DNA of 12,543 bases, taken from the NCBI GenBank assembly GCA_028692515.1, contig JAQUXG010000020.1:1-12543 (forward strand). The letters run 5' to 3'. This stretch comes from Kiritimatiellales bacterium. Its GTDB lineage: Bacteria > Verrucomicrobiota > Kiritimatiellia > Kiritimatiellales > Tichowtungiaceae. How positions within the stretch are numbered: the first letter of the stretch is position 1; each line of letters starts with the position of its first letter. A program made the position numbers and the translations under genes. The notes under the pieces are model-generated. The model was given only the letters and a program-made list of their open reading frames with translations, was not told the DNA's origin and searched no databases. This document shows, in pieces, positions 7,686 to 12,543 of the stretch.

Positions 7686-7763
7686 TTCCAAACCTTGGAA
7701 AATTCGTCCGAAAAGTTTCCAAACCTTGGAAAAAATGGCATATAGGGTTTCCAAGGTTTGGAA
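7686..7763. repeat. Three phased TTCCAA-N3-TTGGAA palindromes upstream of pyrB
   Basis: Copies are TTCCAAACCTTGGAA at 7686-7700 and 7717-7731, and the inverted form TTCCAAGGTTTGGAA at 7749-7763. All three are perfect copies of one 15-bp unit. Starts are 31 and 32 bp apart, about three helical turns, so the centres face one side of the DNA. Copies two and three can pair as a hairpin of about 17-18 bp with a loop of about 16 nt; each copy can also fold on itself (6-bp stem, 3-nt loop). The array ends 20 bp before the pyrB ribosome site. It may be a dispersed repeat, an operator array or an mRNA structure. Confidence 0.85.
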
Positions 7764-7794
7764 GCAACTGCGTTGCGGCGCATAAGGAGGACGG

Positions 7795-8877
7795 ATGAGC
7801 ATGGCGGAATTAAATCAAATTGGCTGGGATGAGTTCAGCGGTTTAAGCTCAATCGAAAAGGCGCCGTACTTTGTTGAAAACGGCCGGTCATTTCACGCGC
7901 TGGTTGCCCAGCAGTTCAGCCGCCCGATGCTCGAAGAGCTCTGTGCACTGGCCACGTGCGTGCGCCGTACCGCAAAAACCCGCGAAGGCAGCGCCTTCCT
8001 GCAACAGCAGCTGTTTGATAAACGGGCCATGCTCTATTTTGCCCAGCCGTCGAGCCGCACCTATCTTTCCTTCTATTCCGCCTGCCAGATCGTCGGTTTG
8101 CAGACGATAAATGTGCGCGACAGCGCCACCTCCAGCGAGGTGAAAGGGGAGTCGCCCGAGGATTCCGTGCGGACGTTCAGTTCCTATGCCGATCTGATTA
8201 TTATGCGTCATCCGGCAGGCGGCTTTGCCGAACGCATTGCGTGGATGCTCTCGAATACTTCACGGCCCGTACCGGTTGTTAATGCGGGTTCCGGAAAAGA
8301 TCAGCATCCAACTCAGGCGCTACTGGACATTTATACGCTGGCGCGCAGCTTTGAAAACAGCGGTGGTATCGACGGAAAGAAAGTCGCCTTTGTCGGCGAC
8401 TTGAAACGCGGACGCACGGTTCGTTCACTGGCGTGGCTCCTCACGCAGTATCAGGGGGTCAAAGCCTATTTCGTTGCGCCGCCCGAACTCCAGATCGGCG
8501 ACGATATTCTCAAGCAACTCGATGCGGCGGGTATGCCGTACGAGATCAGCCGCGATTTTGCCAAGGTGATTCCCGAAGTGGATGCAATCTACATGACCCG
8601 CATTCAGGATGAGTGGGATGTAGACAACGAAAGCAGTCGGGTCAACACCGCGTCTTATCACTTCACCAAAGAGCATTTGAACATTCTCGGCAAGGATTCC
8701 GTCATTATGCATCCGCTTCCGCGCCGCTTGGAAATCGATCCGGCGGTCGACGGCGACCCGCGCGCGGTGTACTGGCGGCAGGTGCGTAACGGCATGTGGA
8801 TTCGTGCCGCGCTGATTCTGAGTATCTTCGGTTGCGACGGTGCCGTTCGCGACTATTGTAAGGAGCATCAACTATGA
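7795..8877 (+). CDS. pyrB: Aspartate carbamoyltransferase, catalytic chain
   Basis: The enzyme condenses carbamoyl phosphate with aspartate in pyrimidine synthesis. In this 360-residue protein the carbamoyl-phosphate loop reads PSSRT (85-89; usually PSTRT), the mobile-loop lysine is Lys117 in EVKGES, and HPTQ (171-174), GRTVRSL (206-212), the aspartate-binding TRIQ (268-271, matching Arg229/Gln231 of the E. coli chain) and HPLPR (306-310) are all present. The TRIQ motif favours aspartate over ornithine as substrate. It is about 50 residues longer than the E. coli chain, with a roughly 30-residue N-terminal extension and extra sequence near 275-290. AAGGAGG at 7784-7790 serves either ATG 7795 or ATG 7801. 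No regulatory chain (pyrI) is nearby. It overlaps the next gene by ATGA. Three palindromic repeats stand just upstream. Confidence 0.88.
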   Translation: MSMAELNQIGWDEFSGLSSIEKAPYFVENGRSFHALVAQQFSRPMLEELCALATCVRRTAKTREGSAFLQQQLFDKRAMLYFAQPSSRTYLSFYSACQIVGLQTINVRDSATSSEVKGESPEDSVRTFSSYADLIIMRHPAGGFAERIAWMLSNTSRPVPVVNAGSGKDQHPTQALLDIYTLARSFENSGGIDGKKVAFVGDLKRGRTVRSLAWLLTQYQGVKAYFVAPPELQIGDDILKQLDAAGMPYEISRDFAKVIPEVDAIYMTRIQDEWDVDNESSRVNTASYHFTKEHLNILGKDSVIMHPLPRRLEIDPAVDGDPRAVYWRQVRNGMWIRAALILSIFGCDGAVRDYCKEHQL

Positions 8878-9800
8878 AACACCTGATCTCATTCAAAGAC
8901 TGGACCGAAAAAGAAATCCTCGACGTGCTGGAGCTGGCGGCCAAGGTAAAAGCCAAGCCGCAGAAGTATGCTGATGCACTGAAGCAGAAAACTCTGCTGA
9001 TGATTTTTGAAAAACCAAGCCTGCGCACCCGGTTGTCATTTGAAATCGGTATGACCCAGCTCGGCGGGCACGCCATTTACTACGATATGAGCACCTCGCC
9101 GATGGGCGGCGGCAAGGAAACGATTGAGGACTCGATCAAGGTGATCAGCCGTATGTGCAATCTCGTCATGGCGCGTCTCTTTAACCATGAAGACATTCTG
9201 AAAATGGCCAAGTACGCCACCATTCCCGTCATCAACGCGCTGACCGACGACAGCCATCCCTGCCAGATTCTGGCCGACTTGCAGACCATTCAGGAAAAGA
9301 AGGGCACTCTCAAAGGGCTCAAGCTGGCTTATCTGGGCGACGGGTTCAATAACGTCACCCATTCACTGATGCGCGGATGCACCAAGCTGGGGATTCATTG
9401 CAGTGTGGGTTCACCTGAAGAGCAGATGCCCGCCGTTGAAGTCACCGAAGCCTGTGCGCAGTATGCACAGGAATCCGGCTGCGAGCTGGTCGTCACTGAT
9501 GATCCGGTCGAAGCCATCAAAGATGCCGACGTGGTTTATACCGACTCCTGGATGAGCTATCATATTCCGAAGGATGAAGAGGCCGCGCGCGTTAAACTGT
9601 TCACCCCGTATCAGGTGAATGCAGAGTTGATGAAAAATGCCAAACGGGATGCGATCTTTATGAACTGTCTGCCCGCGTTGCGCGGCGCCGAGCAGACCGC
9701 TGAAGTCATCGACGGCCCGCAATCCGTCGTCTTCGACGAGGCCGAAAACCGGCTCCATGCCCAGAAAGCCGTCATGCTCACCCTGTGCGGTGTGGCTTGA
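8874..9800 (+). CDS. argF: Ornithine carbamoyltransferase (substrate loop non-standard)
   Basis: This 308-residue carbamoyltransferase probably makes citrulline from ornithine and carbamoyl phosphate in arginine synthesis. Visible motifs: FEKPSLRTRLSFE with SLRTR at 49-53 (usually STRTR), HPCQ (128-131, the ornithine-enzyme version), GDGFNN (155-160), Asp224 in TDSW, PYQVN (245-249), Cys265-Leu-Pro, and the very typical end VIDGPQSVVFDEAENRLHAQKA (about 278-299). Two places differ from textbook enzymes: the ornithine loop DxWxSMG reads DSWMSYH (224-230), and HCLPxHRG reads NCLPALRG (264-271). The family is clear, but a related amine or acylated substrate cannot be excluded. Its ATG overlaps the pyrB stop, with AAGGAG upstream, so the two are translationally coupled and compete for one substrate pool. 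Confidence 0.88.
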   Translation: MKHLISFKDWTEKEILDVLELAAKVKAKPQKYADALKQKTLLMIFEKPSLRTRLSFEIGMTQLGGHAIYYDMSTSPMGGGKETIEDSIKVISRMCNLVMARLFNHEDILKMAKYATIPVINALTDDSHPCQILADLQTIQEKKGTLKGLKLAYLGDGFNNVTHSLMRGCTKLGIHCSVGSPEEQMPAVEVTEACAQYAQESGCELVVTDDPVEAIKDADVVYTDSWMSYHIPKDEEAARVKLFTPYQVNAELMKNAKRDAIFMNCLPALRGAEQTAEVIDGPQSVVFDEAENRLHAQKAVMLTLCGVA

Positions 9801-9808
9801 GGAATTGA

Positions 9809-10600
9809 ATGAAACAGATTGTTCTGCTGTTTTTCGCTGCGGTTTGTTCCGCCTCAGCGGAATGGATCGTTTTGGAAAATTGCAGGCTGGTTGAAAATCA
9901 ATCCAACGATGGCGACAGTTTCGTTGTCGAGTGTTCAACGCCATATCGCGGCGAAACGCAGAACCGTTTTCGGCTCTATTTTGTCGATACCGCCGAAACC
10001 GATTCAAATTCCGACTTCAAGCGCGAGCGGCTGAAAGAGCAGGCGGCGTATTGGGAAAGCGACAATCCGGACGTTGCCCTCAAGATGGGCCTGCGCGCCG
10101 AACAGACCGTCAAAAAATGGATGCGTTCCAGCTTTTCGGTCTACACACAGGGCGAATATGCACCGAGTATGGGCGCACCGCGCTATTACGCATTGGTTCA
10201 AATCGGCGGTCGCTGGCTCGACGAACTGCTGGCGGAAGAGGGGTTGGTCCGGATTTACGGCGACGGTACCGATCTGCCGGATGGAACCTCCGCCGACAAC
10301 CATTGGCGTAAGCTGCACGAGCTGGAACGGGCCGCCCGCAGTGCAGGGCTTAACGGCTGGCGAACTGCACCTGAAAAAGAAGAGAGGGGCACGGAAGCCA
10401 AAATCGTTGAACGGCACGATGCCGCTCTGACCCGCGACGCCTGGATTTATTCGACGAAAGACGGCCGCAAAGTGATGGCTTTGCTGAAAGGAACCCCAGT
10501 CAGTGTGCTGGGTTCTGCCGACGGTTCACGAGTGCGGATTCGTTTTAAACAGAACGGCACGGTCTACGAAGGGCTTTGCGAAAAGAGCAGTCTGGACTAA
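9809..10600 (+). CDS. Secreted thermonuclease-like protein with C-terminal SH3-like domain
   Basis: A 263-residue exported protein. Residues 1-17 form a Sec signal (Lys, hydrophobic core, ASA before Glu18). Residues about 20-180 resemble the staphylococcal nuclease fold: Asp34 and Asp36 in NDGDSF, then RLYFVDTAET with Arg55, Asp60 and Glu63 lining up with Arg35, Asp40 and Glu43 of the Staphylococcus enzyme, and Arg125 before YYALV as the candidate for Arg87. All catalytic positions therefore seem kept, so Ca2+-dependent phosphodiester cleavage in the periplasm or outside is likely but unproven. Residues about 205-263 look like a bacterial SH3-type domain. The start ATG follows GAGGAA and lies 8 nt after argF, so it is probably cotranscribed with the carbamoyltransferases despite no evident metabolic link. 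Confidence 0.82.
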   Translation: MKQIVLLFFAAVCSASAEWIVLENCRLVENQSNDGDSFVVECSTPYRGETQNRFRLYFVDTAETDSNSDFKRERLKEQAAYWESDNPDVALKMGLRAEQTVKKWMRSSFSVYTQGEYAPSMGAPRYYALVQIGGRWLDELLAEEGLVRIYGDGTDLPDGTSADNHWRKLHELERAARSAGLNGWRTAPEKEERGTEAKIVERHDAALTRDAWIYSTKDGRKVMALLKGTPVSVLGSADGSRVRIRFKQNGTVYEGLCEKSSLD

Positions 10601-10630
10601 AAAAGCCCGCCATACAGATCTCTGGCGGGC
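10599..10630 (-). terminator. Intrinsic terminator for the minus-strand lipoprotein/serA transcript
   Basis: A perfect 8-bp stem (GCCCGCCA at 10605-10612, TGGCGGGC at 10623-10630, 10-nt loop) is followed on the minus strand by six T residues (10604-10599). This is the classical orientation for ending leftward transcription. It overlaps the stop codon of the plus-strand nuclease gene. Confidence 0.85.
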
Positions 10631-10631
10631 G

Positions 10632-10650
10632 GAATCCGGTCGGATTCTTT
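10632..10650 (+). terminator. Weak hairpin that may help end the plus-strand transcript
   Basis: A 6-bp stem GAATCC (10632-10637) with GGATTC (10642-10647), 4-nt loop, followed by TTTG. It comes directly after the GC-rich hairpin at 10605-10630, which lacks a T-tract in this direction. Together the two could stop rightward transcription at this convergent junction. Short stem and short T-run make this uncertain. Confidence 0.35.
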
Positions 10651-10656
10651 GAACGC

Positions 10657-10812
10657 TTAGAAGTCCTTGTCCCAGAACCAGATAACCTTTGTTTCACCTT
10701 TGCTCGCAGCCGATCCGGCACCTTTCAGCCCGGGCTCTTTAATCATTGTCCGGCTGACACAGGAACTGCACAGAAGCAGAAGAACTGCCGTAAAAATAAA
10801 CTTTTTAATCAT
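10657..10812 (-). CDS. Small putative lipoprotein (51 residues)
   Basis: An ORF of 51 residues read leftward from ATG at 10812, with AAGGAG at 10828-10823. It starts MIKKFIFTAVLLLLCSSC, a short basic end, a hydrophobic stretch and a Cys18 in a lipobox-like setting (SSC; the -3 residue is Cys, which is unusual). The mature part is about 34 residues, Gly/Ala/Lys-rich, ending VIWFWDKDF with two tryptophans. A strong terminator begins 27 nt past the stop, which supports a genuine gene. It lies 71 nt downstream of serA on the same strand with no clear terminator between, so it may share that transcript. Function unknown; I do not recognise a family. Confidence 0.72.
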   Translation of the reverse strand: MIKKFIFTAVLLLLCSSCVSRTMIKEPGLKGAGSAASKGETKVIWFWDKDF

Positions 10813-10883
10813 GATTCATCATCTCCTTGTAACCGCGAACACTCCCAAAGACAGCTGAGGAACCGACCTGTTCAATTTCTTAT

Positions 10884-12461
10884 CTAGAAGGAGACGGCGC
10901 AAAAGTTGATTGCCTCGATTTTTGCGGCGACCTTGGCGAGTATCTTTTCTGGCAGCGGCTGGCTGACTTTGAGAATCGCGATGGAACGTTCGCCGCTCTT
11001 GTCGTGCGGATTGCGTACGTCGTCGATATTAATGCCGTCCTTGGCCATCGCTCCGGCAATCTCGCTGAGCACACCCGGGCGATCCATGTAGGTGAAGAGG
11101 GCGAGGTGGCCGCTCGGCTCAAAGTAGAGTTTATCGAACGCGCCGATGCGCGAGATCATCATCGTCCCTTCGGCAACCGTGCCGCGCACGCTGATGCGGC
11201 GCAGATTGTCTTTGTCGACGCTGGCCATGAGGTCGATGGTGATCGAGTTTCCGTAGCCCTTGCTTTCGTCGGGTTCGCGAACGGAATATTCGATTCCCAT
11301 TTCTTTCAGGAAGGCGATAGCGGCTTTCGGATCCATTGAGCGGTCGAATTCATCGCTGAGAGCACAGACGACCGGGACGGCCAGCCATTTTCCGAAGCGC
11401 TGGAGATCGCCATAGAAGCTGGCTTCGATGCGACTGAGTTTGGTGTCACCGCCGATCATTGCGCGGGCCAGTCGGGTAATGGTGTTGGTGAGTTCGGCGT
11501 AGGTTTCGTCGAGGCCTTCCGGAATATCGCGGTTGACGATGTAGGAGGTGACGCCTTTGCTATCAAAATCGATCAGCTGTTCGGCTGAACGCTTCGCGGC
11601 ATTAAAGTTGGCTTCTTTGGTCGAAGCCCCCAGATGCGGAAGCATAATGTCAGCGATGTCGGTGACGCTCTTGGGGCCTTCGGCGTCTTTGGAATAAACG
11701 TCGTTCAGGAAGCGCAGTCCCTTTTCCGCCTTGATGGCGCGCAGATCGTTTTCGTTGATGACGCCGGAGCGGGCGCAGTTGACGATGGTGGCACCTTTTT
11801 TCATAACACCGAACAGATCTTTGTTGATGAGCCCCTTGGTGTGTTCGTTTTCAGGGATGTGGAGCGAAACATAATCGCTCTGCGCAAAAAGGTCTTTTAG
11901 CGAAACCAGTTTGGCACCGATCCGTGCGGCGGCTTCTTCGGAAAGGATGGGATCGAACGCGATAATTTTGCATTCAAAGCCGCTGAGTCGTTTGGCAACC
12001 AGTTTGCCGATGGCGCCGAGGCCGACGATTCCGACGGTTTTGCCGGTGACTTCGCGGCCCATGAATTTGGATTTTTCCCATGCGCCGGTGCGGGTAGAGA
12101 CATCGGCGGCAATCAGGTGGCGGGCATCGGCCAGCATGAGGGCAACGACTTCTTCGGCGACGGCGTTGGCGTTGGCACCGGGCGTGTTCATGACGTCGAC
12201 TTTTTTCTGTCGCGCGTGTTTGGCATCGATCGTGTTGTACCCTGCGCCGGCGCGGATGACGACCTTTAGCGAGGGAAGAGCGTCAATCAGTTCGGCGGGG
12301 ACTTTTTCACTGCGAACGATCAGGGCGTAGGTGTCAGGATGCTGAGCGGCGAGCGCGGATAGTTCGGTCTGGGCATCCTGCACAACGGTGTAGTTTCCGT
12401 TGGCTTCGAGAAGTTCTTTGGCAATCGAATCGAGTTTGGTTGGAATCAGTACTTTTTTCAT
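10884..12461 (-). CDS. serA: D-3-phosphoglycerate dehydrogenase
   Basis: The enzyme oxidises 3-phosphoglycerate with NAD+ in the first step of serine synthesis. The 525-residue protein has the long, roughly three-domain layout: split substrate domain (about 1-97 and 285-310), NAD domain with GLGAIG (147-152) and Asp170, an intervening region (about 320-450) and a C-terminal ACT domain (about 453-525, LFTYMDRPGVLSEIAG), which usually senses serine. Catalytic Arg231 (NCARSGVINE) and His276 (LPHLGAST) are present. The position of the usual catalytic Glu (DVFEEEP in relatives) reads DVYSKDA, so Asp259 seems to stand in for it. The ATG has GGAG six bases upstream and overlaps the stop of the preceding gene (ATGA). 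Length and ACT domain make serA much likelier than a general 2-hydroxyacid dehydrogenase. Confidence 0.93.
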   Translation of the reverse strand: MKKVLIPTKLDSIAKELLEANGNYTVVQDAQTELSALAAQHPDTYALIVRSEKVPAELIDALPSLKVVIRAGAGYNTIDAKHARQKKVDVMNTPGANANAVAEEVVALMLADARHLIAADVSTRTGAWEKSKFMGREVTGKTVGIVGLGAIGKLVAKRLSGFECKIIAFDPILSEEAAARIGAKLVSLKDLFAQSDYVSLHIPENEHTKGLINKDLFGVMKKGATIVNCARSGVINENDLRAIKAEKGLRFLNDVYSKDAEGPKSVTDIADIMLPHLGASTKEANFNAAKRSAEQLIDFDSKGVTSYIVNRDIPEGLDETYAELTNTITRLARAMIGGDTKLSRIEASFYGDLQRFGKWLAVPVVCALSDEFDRSMDPKAAIAFLKEMGIEYSVREPDESKGYGNSITIDLMASVDKDNLRRISVRGTVAEGTMMISRIGAFDKLYFEPSGHLALFTYMDRPGVLSEIAGAMAKDGINIDDVRNPHDKSGERSIAILKVSQPLPEKILAKVAAKIEAINFCAVSF

Positions 12462-12543
12462 AATTTTCTCCGCAGAAAGGGTTGAATGCCCTCCACGGTA
12501 ATCGGCAGACCGGAGCGAATCAAGTTCAGATAAACTTTTTCAA
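12458..12543 (-). CDS. 3' end of an unidentified gene upstream of serA
   Basis: A minus-strand frame stays open from the right edge to a TGA at 12460-12458, giving the last 27 residues of a protein that ends GIQPFLRRKL. The TGA overlaps the serA ATG in an ATGA arrangement, and the serA ribosome site lies inside this frame, which is typical of coupled genes in an operon. The fragment is too short for me to recognise a family; a serine-pathway partner is possible but is only a guess from position. Confidence 0.55.
   Translation of the reverse strand, partial: EKVYLNLIRSGLPITVEGIQPFLRRKL

Noticed and set aside
7655..7794. Possible CRISPR array from the three evenly spaced repeats
   Set aside because: The units are only 15 bp, self-complementary, in mixed orientation, with 16-17 bp spacers and no cas genes nearby.
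7437..7802. Minus- and plus-strand open frames crossing the palindromic repeat spacer
   Set aside because: Their peptides (such as FSKVWK and PRFGNF) come from translating the repeats; no coding signal outside the neighbouring genes.
10576..10887. A 103-codon plus-strand frame across the convergent junction
   Set aside because: It covers the terminator hairpins and lies antisense to the small lipoprotein gene, which has a ribosome site and terminator of its own.

Overview
The window looks like ordinary chromosomal DNA of a Gram-negative-type, probably anaerobic or fermentative bacterium of moderately high GC. A Na+-translocating oxaloacetate decarboxylase, a lipoprotein-like and a Sec-exported small protein, and interspersed TTCCAA-N3-TTGGAA palindromes together suggest the PVC superphylum, perhaps Kiritimatiellota (Pontiella-like). 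That placement is an inference from overall impression, not a database result. No tRNA, rRNA, CRISPR array, transposase or phage gene is visible.

Layout. (1) Minus strand, about 1-3588: an oadG-oadA-oadB operon for a biotin-dependent, sodium-pumping oxaloacetate decarboxylase; oadB runs off the left edge. (2) Plus strand, 3694-7654: a tight gene series starting with a biotin-protein ligase (divergent from the oad operon, whose OadA subunit needs biotin), then a flavin-reductase-like protein, an ABC exporter half-transporter and an aldo/keto reductase. (3) 7655-7794: a spacer with a GC hairpin and three phased palindromic repeats; two more copies lie inside the biotin ligase gene. (4) Plus strand, 7795-10600: aspartate carbamoyltransferase, an ornithine carbamoyltransferase overlapping it by ATGA, and a secreted thermonuclease-like protein. 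(5) 10599-10650: a convergent termination region. (6) Minus strand, 10657-12543: the 3' end of an unidentified gene overlapping serA (D-3-phosphoglycerate dehydrogenase), then a 51-residue putative lipoprotein that ends at a clear intrinsic terminator.

How the genes fit together. The oad genes couple oxaloacetate decarboxylation to Na+ export, and the adjacent ligase can biotinylate OadA at Lys567. The two carbamoyltransferases both use carbamoyl phosphate and feed pyrimidine and (probably) arginine synthesis; serA starts serine synthesis. The flavin reductase, ABC exporter and aldo/keto reductase have no evident shared pathway.

Most worth a second look: the phased palindromic repeats, one pair of which lies inside an intact coding sequence; the GTC-heptad inverted repeat between oadA and oadB; the signal-peptide-like N-terminal extension on OadB; the non-standard substrate loop of the ornithine carbamoyltransferase; and the small lipoprotein. 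I saw no wholly new multi-gene system.
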